Assembly (NCBI RefSeq): GCF_029227915.1
Contig: NC_079875.1
Location: forward strand, 11,221,001-11,285,000
DNA from: Hydractinia symbiolongicarpus
Taxonomy: Eukaryota; Cnidaria; Hydrozoa; Anthoathecata; Hydractiniidae
Direction of reading: 5' to 3'
Length of the DNA: 64,000 nt
Shown here: in pieces, positions 48,501 to 59,200 of the stretch
How the letters are laid out: each line of letters opens with the position of its first letter
Position numbering within the stretch: position 1 is the stretch's first letter
The notes under the pieces: generated by a model
The model's database searches: none
What the model saw: the letters and a program-made list of their open reading frames with translations, nothing else
What the model was told of the DNA's origin: nothing
Program-made: the position numbers and the translations under genes

Positions 48501-51500
48501 TCACAGGTCACTTGGTCTGGAAGATTATTCCACACTTTTGCAGCTCTAAATGGGAAGGCTTTTTTGCCAAATTCCGTGTTGACCAAGGGAAGTGTGAACC
48601 TGTTTTTTGAAGCTCCTCTTGTTTGATGATTATGACAGTTTTTTGTCAAAAAGAATTTTGAGCGCATGTAATCAGGAGCAATGTGATTCATGGCTTTGAA
48701 AACTAATATGGCATCGTTTTTGATGAGTAAATTATTCATTGAATATTCCCTCTCTTTCCCAAGAAAGGTACAGACACATTTTAATCGTTTTTCTAGTTTT
48801 CCCAATCTACCTTGGGTGGCACAAGCCCATGCCGAGGAGCAGTAGTTGAAATATGGCATGACAAGTGCATTAATTAAAAGGTTTTTTGTGTGAGGTATTA
48901 AACAGGATGCAATGGTTCTAATTTTAGAATATTTAATTAGTATTTTTCTATTTATGTCAATAATGTGCTTTTCCCATTGCATTTTTTGATCAAATGTTAC
49001 CCCAAGATATTTAACTTTTTCGCTCCTCTTCAAAGGAATACCCATATAGTTGATAGTTTTGTTCTCAACTTTTTTTAACTGGCTGCGGTTGCCGAAAAAG
49101 ATTGTTTCAGTTTTGTCCGTATTAATAGTCATTTTGTTATTATTCAGCCAGAGGTCGACTTGCGAAAGTTCTAACTCGAACTTGGTATCCAAGTTTTTAT
49201 GAGACGAAATAATTATTTTATCATCTGCATATAGATGGTGGTAGTTTGAATTGATGACAGATTTTAAGTCATCAATATACAAAAGAAAGAGCAGGGGCCC
49301 CAACACAGATCCCTGCGGCACCCCAAAAGCGTCTTCATGAAGCAGATCTGATCCTGTGTCGTTTACAAGAGTCAGCTGCATTCGGCCCGTTAAGTAGAAC
49401 TCGAACCAGTCAAAGGCAGCATCTCTGATGCCAAAACATCATAGTTTTTTTAACAAAATTTTATGATCAACAGACATTTGCTCATGCACTAACTTTTCAA
49501 AAATTTACATAGGAGTTGGCAAAATGGAGATAGGCCGATAATTAGTAGGATCTGTTTTATTGCCACTTTTAAAAATAGGCGAGACCCTTTTAGTCTTCTA
49601 ACATTTAGGTACATAACCAGTAAATAAAGATTTGTTGAAAAGACTTGATAAATAAATACTTAAAACTGACGAACCTGGTTTTAGCAGTCGTGAACCAATT
49701 CCTTCCAAGCCTGTAGCTTTATTAAGTTTTAGTGAACTAATTATTTTTTCGACACTTTTGGTCTCAATACGAGCCCACCGAAAATCGTGTCCGCTAACAG
49801 GTGGATTAACATTAGTAGTGTCAAAAGAAAATTTAGAGGCTAGTTTGGCACCAACACTGACAAAAAATGAATTGAATGTGTTGGAAATTTCTTTTGGGTG
49901 AGAAGTTTCTGTACCATCGTTTTGGACTACTCGTTTTATTGAGGTAGTATTGCCTGACTTATCAGGAACCAGTTTTTTTAGGGTTTTCCAAAGTTGTTTT
50001 GGCCGTTTTTGAAAGTCCTGCAAACGTCATTATAGTACTCGTTTTTAAGTCGATTTGTGAGACCTATTACCTGGTTCCTTTTTTGTTTGAAAGCTTCCCA
50101 GTCTATGATGGATTTTGTTTTTGATGCTTTCCGTTTCAAGAAGTCTCTTTCTTTGATGGCTATTATTAATTCATTAGTGACCCATGCCTCAACACGGCCA
50201 GAAAATCTATGTGTTTTGAAAGGGGCATGTTTGTCAGCCACTGTTTTAACATTTTTATTCAGTTTCTCACATGCTTCATCAAGGTCATCATAATTATTAA
50301 AATATGACCAGTCTAAATTCCTGAGGTCCTTCAGAAAAGCCTCTTCACTGAAGTTCTTGTAGCTACGAACCTTGCATGTTTTAGGTTCAAATTTTGGCCT
50401 TTTGAATTTTCTGATCACATAAACTAAATTGTGATCACTGATGCCTAAATCCATGACACCAGTTTTAGAAATACAAGAACTGTTAGAAAGTATCGAGTCT
50501 ATAAGAGTGCTACTATTTTCAGTAACACGAGTTGGCTCCGTAATATGTTGTTTTAGGAAAAGAGTGGAGCATAATTCCTTTATTTTGGAGGAAAGAGCAT
50601 ATTTTGAAAGCATGTTACAGTTAAAATCTCCCAAGATAAAAACTTCTTTTTCTTTTGGGAGCTTGTTAAAACACTGTTTAAAATGAGTACACAGGTTTTC
50701 GGTACTCTGCAAATCACTACCTCCAGGTGGCCTGTAAACCCCACACACGTAAATAGGTTTAGTTTTTTTCAGGCACACTTTCACCCATAGTGATTCAACA
50801 TTTTCGAAATAAAGGTGTTTCAAAAGGTGGCTATCCAAGTTTTCATTAACAAAAATTAGAACACCCCCACCTCGTCTATTCCGATCATTCCTATAACAAA
50901 CATAGCCATCAATTTTAACGTTATTGTCAGTGATGGTGTCATCAATCAGGTTCGCACGTATTCTCAATTTCTCATCATACATGTGACGGTTAAGAGGTGC
51001 CCTTTTGACTTAGGTGGGAAGGGTCACTTAACTAGGCAACTTTATTGTATGGAGGGGAACAGAGTTTTGTTTAGTACAAGTTAACTTAAGGGTTAGAATT
51101 AGAAAAAGAATTAGGCAGTGTTAGAATTAGAAAAGTAAAGTCGGTTCACAAAAATTCCGGCAGTCTGTAACGAAGTAAACCACCATCTAGATGTGGCCTG
51201 GGAACAACGTAGATCAATGACTAATGGCTTGTTATTAGTAGCTACTTTTTTTTCGATAAGAATTTGTATTTTTTGTGACCTGCAAGCTTTACTTTTTCCT
51301 GCGTTATTATTTTTTATGCCGTGCAAAAGTGGGGGGTGTTTAAAGTTGTAGCCCCGAACACGAGAACTAAGCGTCTGAGCTAGTAATTTTCCCAGTTTTA
51401 ACTTTCTTGTCTCCAATAGCCAAAATAATGTTGCAAAAAGGAAATAAGTTTATTTTTATACAATGTTGTAAAGGACCGGATACACTTGTATAATATCACT

Positions 51501-54500
51501 GAAATATACCTTATAATATAGATATATAATATAGCCATAATATGTATATTTTCAACACCTCGTTGTGCTTCATAACCTCATAATTTCCTGCATGGGTATA
51601 ATATTTAAATAAAATCAAATGAGTTTGATTTTAATAATATTGTTGGTGATCTGGTTTTAAATGCCTTTTGTTTGTGTGACAATAGATCTATTATCTGCTA
51701 GCATTGTTATAACAACAATGTCATGAAATCAAATGAAATTATAATGATATTAAATAACAAGTTATAAGTATATTTTAGAAAAATAATTGTATTATAGAAT
51801 ATATTTATTGATATTTGCAAGAATATTCTGGCCTTAAGAAAATATTCAAAATGAAATTATTGTTTCAGAGGTTCTTAACCAGTATTTGTTAACATTACAA
51901 CGCAAGTTAAATACAGTATATATACTAATTAAAGTTGTTTTCACAAAAAAATGTTTTTTTTAAACATGAGTCTTTTAGTAAAATGCTGTTTCTTATTTTC
52001 TAATGCTAACTGCGCTAAAAATACGAACACTGTTTTTCTGTTAAAAAAACTTTCAATCTACCTGTTCTATTTTAATTTTATTTTTTTCTTTGCACACGCA
52101 ACTTTCTCATAAAAATTTACTAATTGAACTATTTGCCAATATTGAAACTGATCACTTTAAAAAAAACATTTTGACTTTATAATTTTGTCTAAACAACTGC
52201 CTTATGATAAATTAAGATGTAAATATTTTACGCAATCATTTATAATGAGCTGCGCTTGATAAATAAGGTTTTAATAACAACTTCTTATAATGAAAACGGC
52301 TTTTCAGAAGCAAATGTTACAAAACTTGCTCACATATTTTCAGTCCAAACTTAATTAAATATCTACAAGTGAAATACACTAACGGAAAGGGTCATTTTTT
52401 CTTCTCCCGGCATAAAATAATCAAGCAAAACATGAGAATTAAATGGAAGCACAAAAAACAAAAAGAATGAATGATTAATTTAATGACAAGGAAGTGATAC
52501 AAAAATATTCGATTCGCAATTATATCATTTTCTTTGCAAAGTGATGCACAAAAATGACATTTTGATTAGCAAATTGAAAATGGTGAACTAATTCGAACCC
52601 TGAAGGGTAACAGTGAACGATTTTTCGTCACCTCAATTTCTTGGTTAGGGTAATAATGGGGTATCCATTTACAAATAGGGTAACGGTTACTAAAACTACA
52701 GATTTGGGAAGAAAATCGTAAAAATAGATTTGTGAAATATTAATTCTCTTAGCTAATGAAAAATCATTCACACTATTTAAAAGTTAGGGCAACGACGAGG
52801 TGAAAGACTATCATTACTCAAAATTTTGTGGCCTGTTATTTATATTTTTGTCATAATAAAAAATAAGAAGTTTGCTGATTTTTTCATAAAACATCTTGCA
52901 ATAAAATAAAGTATAGTCACGCACAAGAGGCTTTTACATGGATTTTGATGCACTAGCCATTAATCTTCACACATATTTTACTACAATTTTCAGAAAAACA
53001 TGCAAATTATCAGACTCGTGTTCAGCATGTTTTACTCACATGCTTAAGGCCTATTTGCACACAATTTAAAATAAACAATAAAATAGAGTATAACAAGTAT
53101 AGGAAACAATAGCTTATTTTTTGTTATTATACAGGTTAGAACAAAATATTGGAAGATGCAGTAGAGACAGGCATGGAGCAGTCTATTTCAAACTTTATTT
53201 TCAATTAGAGAAATCTTTTGATCTTAAAATTCGAATATAGCTTGCATGTAGTTTAGATTTAGATTATATTTATTCGTGAAAAGATGCCAGTAGCCATAGT
53301 ACAAAAAATTTAAACCATAATTTGAATTTCTTCACCCATGGTCTGCATTTTTTTGCCTGTCGATTTTACTGATTTTTTCTGTGCATGCTCAAGAATCCCG
53401 TAAAAACGTAAACATCGAAAGTCATCTATACATACAGTACGGGATCTTTCCCCGATCGGGTGACTGTCCCAAGATCGGGGTAAATCACCTGATCGAGTGA
53501 GTGCACAACCACCCGACCGGGAGAGACTTACCTGAATCAGGGGAGTATTTTTCTTGCTTACAATTGCTTTTTAAAAGGGCAAGCTGCTGGCCAAAAGTGC
53601 AATATAATTTTTGCTTACATTAAATCATAAACTTATTTGGCGCCGATTCACCAATTAAAAAAAATTCACTGTGCCGTTTTGATGCTATTGATGAATTCTT
53701 GAGTTGGATTGACTACATGGTGCATATTTTCAGTCTAGGTTGCACATGTTGAGACTCTGAAGCTCATTTTAGTTGTCTTACAAACATGTGCTTAAAGTTA
53801 GTTTAGTAAGAAGCCAGTATAGAGAAAAATGTGCATATTTTTTTATCATATCTGACACAAAGTATAGTAGAGAATATTGATATCTTTAACATAACTAGCT
53901 AGCTCTCTGTAGAGCTTAAGCTGACTAGGTGCTAGGCAAGAACTGAGTCTCTCCCAAGCACCTCTGGTTTGTTTATGTATTTAGCTAGCTAAAAATTTAC
54001 CACCAGTTATGACTCACTCATCAGGTGGTTGTAAAAAATTGCCGCCGGTGCCGACTCACTTGATCGAGTGGTTTACTCAATCAGGGGACACTCACCCGAT
54101 CAGGGAAAGATCCCGTATTGACATAGCTAGTCTATAGGCTAGCTACACATACCTAGCTGACCCCAAATCCCTAAACATTTAATACCATACCTGTTGATTT
54201 GCCAGTTGAGAAGAGTTCACATAGTTGTTAACGTTGGGTAGTGATCCCCCTTTAAACTTTTGCCGTATGTACTAAATAAAATTGTTTCTTTGTCACACAA
54301 AGCAAAAATTACACTACGTTCTAAGGTAGTGTTTTTGCTACTTTAAGGAAATATAGAAACAAATTTATGAACGCTATGTAACATTATAATTCCCTAAATA
54401 TATAATATAAACGACAAAAGAACTAGCTGGTATATATAGCATATGCATACCGGTGCTGGACCTTTCCTGGCATCGGAAACTTCACGCATGATCTGTACAA

Positions 54501-54573
54501 AGGCTTCATTTGCTTCAGCCTCCCTACGCTTTATTATTTCCAGTTTATCGGAAAATTTTCTAGGATTCGTCAT
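41670..54573 (-). CDS. CRTC: CREB-regulated transcription coactivator (CRTC/TORC), complete, 8 coding exons, 479 aa
   Basis: Coding exons: 54573-54451, 54271-54191, 47232-47082, 46970-46892, 45486-45425, 44996-44968, 44840-44794, 42537-41670. All phases match and the frame ends in a stop at 41670. CRTC binds the bZIP domain of CREB and boosts cAMP-responsive transcription. It shuttles to the nucleus when dephosphorylated. Features: N-terminal CREB-binding helix starting MTNPRKFSDKLEIIKRREAE; SIK/AMPK-type site RRTYSDS with Ser148; second site SSLPDLSNL with Ser217; a Gln-rich segment; and a C-terminal activation domain ending FRMERYN. The start is placed at 54573 because family members begin within a few residues of N-P-R-K-F; an in-frame upstream ATG at 54624 is less likely. 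Introns carry a decayed LINE and two foldback elements. Confidence 0.96.
42578..42776. mobile_element. 199-bp foldback element in CRTC intron 7
   Basis: Arms AATCATGTTCATAA (42578-) and TTATGAACATGATT (-42776) are inverted and remain similar for about 36 bp, through GGAAAAAC...CTTTG, then imperfectly toward the middle. The core CGGCAGTATTTTGGGGCA recurs as TGGCAGTATTTTGGGGCA near 61487. It begins about 40 nt upstream of the exon 8 acceptor. GCCTACAAT occurs just outside each side (42572 and 42788), but the right copy is 11 nt away from the arm. Confidence 0.72.
42841..44793. other. CRTC intron 7, remainder
   Basis: AT-rich with a 13-base C run (44357-44369) and T10/A8 homopolymer junctions near 43580. 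No gene or RNA seen. Confidence 0.5.
44794..44840 (-). CDS. CRTC: CRTC exon 7
   Basis: 47 nt, acceptor TTCTTTTAG, donor AAAA|GTAAGT. Encodes TLQPTQETQDMQNYQ; Gln-rich linker. Confidence 0.82.
44968..44996 (-). CDS. CRTC: CRTC exon 6 (29-nt microexon)
   Basis: Acceptor TTTTTATAG, donor AAGG|GTAAGT. Encodes VNEMGNGVQR. Not a multiple of three; it is needed to keep exons 5 and 7 in frame. Confidence 0.82.
45425..45486 (-). CDS. CRTC: CRTC exon 5, SIK/AMPK phosphosite
   Basis: 62 nt, acceptor TTTATTTAG, donor GATG|GTAAGT. Encodes TYSDSAIQQTLQQPPKKHSD; with exon 4 it forms S-W-R-R-T-Y-S-D-S, equivalent to S-W-R-R-T-N-S-D-S around Ser151 of human CRTC1. Confidence 0.95.
46892..46970 (-). CDS. CRTC: CRTC exon 4
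   Basis: 79 nt, acceptor ATCCATAG, donor GGAG|GTATGA. Ends in D-T-P-S-W-R-R, the first half of the SIK recognition motif, which continues in exon 5. Confidence 0.93.
47082..47232 (-). CDS. CRTC: CRTC exon 3, Gln tract
   Basis: 151 nt, acceptor TTTTCTAG, donor TCTT|GTAAGT. Encodes FGHQQQQQQPHSYRYINAHP and a Pro/Arg stretch NMDPPAGPIFPSRNK. The CAA/CAG run may vary in length between alleles. Confidence 0.9.
47312..47457 (+). repeat. Direct repeat of a GAATAAACACCC-type unit
   Basis: TTGAATAAACACCCTCTTCT with following TATTAAAG occurs at 47312 and 47359 (47-bp spacing). Diverged CTCGAATAGACGCCCCTCCC follows near 47420. Located in CRTC intron 2, about 80 bp before exon 3. Confidence 0.75.
47706..47899 (+). 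repeat. Dispersed repeat, copy 2
   Basis: Same family and orientation as 38883-39065; more AT-rich and diverged, consistent with an older copy. In CRTC intron 2. Confidence 0.72.
48422..49381 (-). pseudogene. LINE reverse transcriptase C-terminal half
   Basis: 319 codons starting within the RT palm. GVPQGSVLGPLLFLLYIDDL and HLYADDKIIISS include the Y-A-D-D catalytic box; KVKYLGVTFDQKMQWEKHI is the usual downstream segment. Between the N-Y-R-P-I-S block and V-D-H-K-I-L-L-K-K-L (about 49470), the region that should hold the F-x-x-x-F-D motif is missing, so the polymerase is inactive. Confidence 0.9.
49598..50023 (-). pseudogene. LINE linker and start of reverse transcriptase
   Basis: KQLWKTLKKLVPDKSGN and SLKLNKATGLEGIGSRLLKP are the linker and R-T-G-x-D-G-I-like segments preceding RT. 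The frame shifts relative to the endonuclease near 50010. Past 49598, in a broken frame, lies IFKSGNKTDPTNYRPISILP, a typical RT motif. Confidence 0.82.
49978..50982 (-). pseudogene. LINE endonuclease (EEP fold) fragment
   Basis: 334 codons. RGGGVLIFVNENL, VYRPPGGS, FILGDFNCN and GISDHNLVYV are the conserved steps of endonuclease/exonuclease/phosphatase domains in LINE proteins; GDFN and SDH hold catalytic residues. The first part of the domain is missing or scrambled upstream of 50982. Confidence 0.88.
51417..53437. other. CRTC intron 2, AT-rich part
   Basis: No coding or RNA feature recognised. Long A/T-rich stretches. Confidence 0.5.
53440..54115. mobile_element. 676-bp DNA-transposon-like element with 31-bp TIRs and TA flanks
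   Basis: Left arm 53440-53470 starts CGGGATCTTTCCCCGATCGG. Right arm 54085-54115 is its inverted match at 29 of 31 positions. TA dinucleotides sit immediately outside (53438-53439 and 54116-54117), the target duplication of Tc1/mariner-type elements. The subterminal zones repeat short GATCGGG/GATCGAG/GACCGGG words. No transposase remains. It starts about 75 bp inside CRTC intron 2. Confidence 0.83.
54191..54271 (-). CDS. CRTC: CRTC exon 2
   Basis: 27 codons, acceptor TTTATTTAG, donor ACAG|GTATGG. Encodes FKGGSLPNVNNY, matching the conserved G-G-S-L-P-N-V-N phosphosite segment of CRTCs. Confidence 0.95.
54451..54573 (-). CDS. CRTC: CRTC exon 1, CREB-binding domain
   Basis: 41 codons, donor ACCG|GTATGC. 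N-P-R-K-F-S-D-K, then EAEANEAFVQIMREVSDARK, follows the diagnostic N-P-R-K-F-S-E-K ... E-E-T-A-A-F-E-E-V-M-K coiled coil of CRTC1-3. Confidence 0.97.
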
Positions 54574-56112
54574 TTTGAGTAGCTCTTCTTTATCTGAGAA
54601 ATGTTTACTGTCACAATATTTCACTAAACTTTAGAAAAAAATTAACAGACATCATTTCCATCATGGAACATTGCATTTCAAATACAAAATGGCCGCTAAA
54701 CCGCTGATAACTTTTTAGGGGACTCGGTCTGAATAACTTATTGTTGTATCTCTCGGGGAAAGGAAAAATTGAACGGACGATTTTGGCGTCTAGCCATACG
54801 GCTGCAGTAAGACAATATAGTTCCCAGGACTATTTTCGAAAACAGAGCCACTATCCCTTTTATTCACATGCCAGAGTTGCTACGTTCAGTAATACCTAAA
54901 AACTGTTTTGTATTACAAGCTTACGTTATGGTCACGAAACTCTTATTTATTTAAAAAATGTATCTACGCGTAACAAAAGCGATTAAAATTTTAGACAGAA
55001 TATTTAGGTCAACCATACTTTTAACATAACAGGAAAATACGAATATTATTTCCGGTCTGCTTTAACTACGGGTTTCCATCATCATGTCACTTTCAAGGGA
55101 AAAACGCGAAAGACTTGGATGAGATACTTGGTGTATAATCCTGGAGGTTAATGCATTTTAACAAAGACTTTGAAAGTTTGGCGGCTCCACCCTCGCCTGA
55201 GTCCCTTTTATTCGCTTGTTTGTTTGTTTCTTTTTGTTTGTTTGTTAGTTTGTTTTGTCCCTTAAAAATGAGAAGGAAAGAAAAGATACTCTGGGAAGAA
55301 CTAAATACATATTCTAAATACTGTCTTAAAGATACAACTTTAAAAAACCTATAAACACTTTTCACACGAAAAACTAATCTGCTTTTCTTTCGTAGGTGTC
55401 AGCGAAACTTGTTAAAGAAGTTGTACAAACAGACTTGTCATAATAAACAAATACAAAAAACAAATATGGTAGCGCTATTATGGCGCATTTCCAAACGAAA
55501 ATGGTAGCACTGTGTTATGCATACAAGATTTGTTAATCTTAAAGAAATTTTAACAAAATCAACCCATAAAAATATCAGTTTCCATAATAAAAATAACACA
55601 TTATATGACAGCATCGTCCTAGATTATAAATATGTCAATGAATCCAGCTTGTTTTGAAATTGGCTGTTACAAATAATTAGGTCGAAAAATAACTCTCCGC
55701 GTTTTCACAACTTCAAGACAATGCACTATTTTGAGAAAATAGACTGATGGCTATATGTCTAATTCTACTTTTCGAGTTATAAACCGCGAAGGCTTTTACA
55801 TTTGTTTCGAGAGGTTTTGTGTCTAGGTACCGGTTCAGACTGGGGTTTTTCCATTGATGATTGATACAGTTCAAACGTTGTATGTTTTCATGTTAGAGTA
55901 GTAGAATAGTTTTTAAAATATTCTATACAATAATTGCATATACAAACAGGATTGAGTAATTTTTACGTTATGACGTCAACGTGGTGAAGAATGTTTTCCA
56001 TCGTAATAAATTCCATTCAATTCGTCTTTCTTTGGAAGAACTAAAACGCAAAAAAAACAAGATGTAAAATCTTAATCCATCTGCCTAAAAATAAACATCG
56101 AGGTCAAAAATA
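54574..56112. other. Spacer between SREBF 3' end and CRTC start
   Basis: About 1.5 kb that must contain the CRTC promoter and the SREBF 3' untranslated region. A GCGGCCATTTTG element (54688-54699 region, YY1-like, on the gene strand) is a possible CRTC initiator. A TTTG simple repeat lies at 55217-55258. No gene seen. Confidence 0.45.
55217..55258 (+). repeat. TTTG simple repeat
   Basis: GTTTGTTTG-type repeat between CRTC and SREBF. Confidence 0.8.
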
Positions 56113-56211
56113 CTAACATGATTTGATATGATTGGTTCGTTTCATCACGTGGCCTAGTTCTGATTGGTTCATCCCAGACATTGATTGTATTAAAAGCTCG
56201 TGTTGTCGCAC
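56113..56211 (-). CDS. SREBF: SREBF last coding exon
   Basis: Acceptor TTTTTTTAG, 32 codons and a TAG. Encodes VRQHELLIQSMSGMNQSELG and HVMKRTNHIKSC; compare A-R-L-M-A-G-A-S-P-T-R-T-H-Q-L-L in SREBP1. Vertebrate proteins continue about 70 residues further; no further exon was found, so the end is provisional. Confidence 0.65.
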   Translation of the reverse strand: MRQHELLIQSMSGMNQSELGHVMKRTNHIKSC

Positions 56212-59200
56212 CTAAAAAAACTTCATTTTTTAATATGCTCTTTTTAAATCGATTTTCTAGCTTGTCATTTCAAGTTGGGTCAAAATTTTCTGCTTTTTTT
56301 TTTTAAAAAAAAAAAATTTTAACTTGAAATTAAGAACATGTTACGAACATGCTGAGTTTAAACTAAATTTTCATGCTTAAGGAATTTTATGAAAATACTT
56401 TAGATTTTGTTTTTATATTTTTAACAATATAAACATAAAAGTTTATGAAGTAAAATTTTTGACCACCGGCCAAGAAATAAAAAGAAAAGATGTAAAAAGC
56501 TATCAATATTTTTTTAAGATTGTTCAGTTAAAAAAAAATAACAAGAACAATTTCAGCTTCAATTACTTTAGAAAAAAAAGCACCTCCAGCTTCGGCCAAA
56601 ATTTAAATGTTTGTTGAAAAATAAACAACAATCAACAACCTAAGTACTCCAGCGAATCAACGGGGGAGAGGGAAGTGTGGGTGGGTAATGCGTTGAAAAT
56701 TAATAATTTGGGATGGAACAATGGAGGAGGGGAAAGGGAAATTCGAGGAAAATCGTTGATATATTCTGTCAATTGACACCACTATTTTTCAATCTACTTG
56801 CATTCAGATCTGGAGACTGTATCAATTCGAAGAAATAGGTTAAATCTCAAAATTATTTAACGGGAAAAATAAGCGCAATAAAAATGTCAAAATTGATAAC
56901 GACTCATCAGTAACGTTTACTATACTATAAACTTGTTTGTTTTATTGTGTAAAAAGTCGAGTGATATTTTGAACGAAAGTGTACAACATGTTACAAGTAC
57001 TTGTATAAATACGTGATATTAGTTTAAATATTATTCAAATGAATAAATAATTATTTCATTCACCCTTCTTACACGAGCTCTAAAAGGCGTTAATTATTCA
57101 AAACTAGCCGTAAGAGTTCCCGTTTTGCAGTTTAAGCGTAGAACACTTTAAAAATAACGCCAATAAAGGTGTTAAATTTAACGCCAATAAGCGCGTTAAA
57201 TCAGAGCGGGCGCAAGAATAAATAAAAGTTAATTAATGATGCACATATATCAACAGATTGTTGAGATTTTATTATTTTATATTATTGCTTATTATGCACT
57301 TATGACGAAAACTAATTTAATATAAAATTTCAAATGTTTGATTTCTTCGTTCCCCTCCTCGCTTGAGTTGGTAAAACATTAACGACCGATACAGCAGGCC
57401 CTTTATAATTCGACTTCCTTTAATTCGAACATCTAATTCAAACTATTTTTCTGGCACGGTGAAAACTGTTAAAAATAAACTGGTTATACTTGCTCTTCAC
57501 AAAATTAAACGGCGTTAAAATGCAACCATTATCTGTAGATTTTGTGATTTACGACCAAAGTCTCGGTTAGCAAGTTCAAATGCATAGATACTAAAACATC
57601 TACACTGACAAAACGTACTTTCCACAAACTTTACAAACTCGAACTACAAAACTTTCTACAATTCGAACGAAATTTGTGTTACCCTGAGCGTTTGAATCGC
57701 AGAGAGTCTACTGATAATAACCGAACAAAATTACTCACTTTTTGACCAAGTTGTAGATATTTTGTCGCATGAGTTTGCAGGAGCTCATTTTGTTGTGTTA
57801 ATAGGTCCAACTCATGTTCGCTCGTACTTCTCTTGTTATCAATTTGCCACAGTGTAAATCTAGCTTCTACCATTAGACTGCAACACATTAGGAGAAGTAG
57901 CTAAATATGAAAAGCAGACAGATTACGGTCATGAGGAATTTAAAATATTTTACTCAACGTGAATTTTTTATTAAAAGAGGTAATTGATAGGTCAGAAACG
58001 CTTTAAAGGAAAAAACTAAGGGATAGATTTTTAAAAAAATGATTTTTATAAGAGTTTTATAATGTAGCAACAAGCATTTTTAAATTGAATTTATTTTGTT
58101 ACTTTGACATCCAAACAACAAGAACAAACTTTTTTAAAAATTTTAAAACTATAAAAATAAAAAAAATATTTTGCCAGCCTTTTCCGACTATTTTTCTAAA
58201 TTAAATATATTCCTCAGAATTCACCATTCCCGTTGGTCACTGTGTGAAACCTGATAAATTTAAACAACCCATTATTATTATTTATATTATTTCTTTTTTT
58301 CATTTATTTATTTCAAAAAAAGCTGAAGAATTCTCATAATCCTATCATTCTATACCTCATGCATTTCGGATTTGCAGTCAGCCGCATTAACCGATCTTGT
58401 TCGTTCGATGACGTGCGACGCGTACAGCAACTTGGCGTTAATGTCGTAACAACACTCCTCCATTTCAGTCGGCAACAACTTCATGTTGCTTGTCATATGC
58501 TTAACGTTTTGCGCAGATATATAGCCGTCAATAACAAACTTCGTCATACTGATATAGCTGTGTCTATATAAAATAAACGATGTTAAACATCTAACAATAT
58601 ACTGAGGCTTCTGAATTGTCAGGAATGCGTTAAAGTTTTTTTTTGTGCATTTAAATTTTGGAAAAAAAGCTCTAAGCCCTTTTACCATATAGAGGAGCTA
58701 AGATCTGTCCAATGATTAAGAATAGCAGAAACTTCATGCAGAACTTCTATCAAAAAAACCTTCACAGCTTTTCTGACAATTTTTCAAAAATATTTCCTGA
58801 CGATTTCAGACCTTCTTATTACTATTATTTTTTAATGCTTTACCAAGGATGGCATATGAGGGTCCGACGAAGGTGTGCATTAGTGCATTAAAAGCTCCCA
58901 TTTGAGCAAGAGAGATATATATAGATATTAATCCTACTCTGATGCCGAACGCTAAGCAGAAAGAAACTTTTTCTTCTGTGATATCACTCGACTGAGGCTT
59001 GAATAAGTAATCATACACCTGTGTAAAAAAAAGATGGCTAACCTGTGTCGTTCGTCGATGTCTTCAAACATGTCATTGAGAAGTCCCAATTCATCGTTCT
59101 GCAGTTTACCATGTTTAAACACATACAACAGATTCTTGAAAGCAGTACCCCACCAACCATACACTGAGTGATGATGTATTGATACTGAATCAAGATGTTC

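Larger units (their letters stand above)
48212..51416 (-). mobile_element. Decayed non-LTR retrotransposon (APE-type LINE) in CRTC intron 2
   Basis: On the gene strand it carries, in order: a possible N-terminal fragment (51416-51111), an apurinic-type endonuclease region (50982-49978), a linker/RT start (50023-49598) and the RT C-terminal half (49381-48422). A tail with a (TTA)n microsatellite (48212-48239) follows, typical of CR1/L2/Jockey-like LINE 3' ends. Frames are broken by at least two shifts and several stops, so it is inactive. It is in the same orientation as the host gene. The exact 5' limit is uncertain. Confidence 0.88.
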
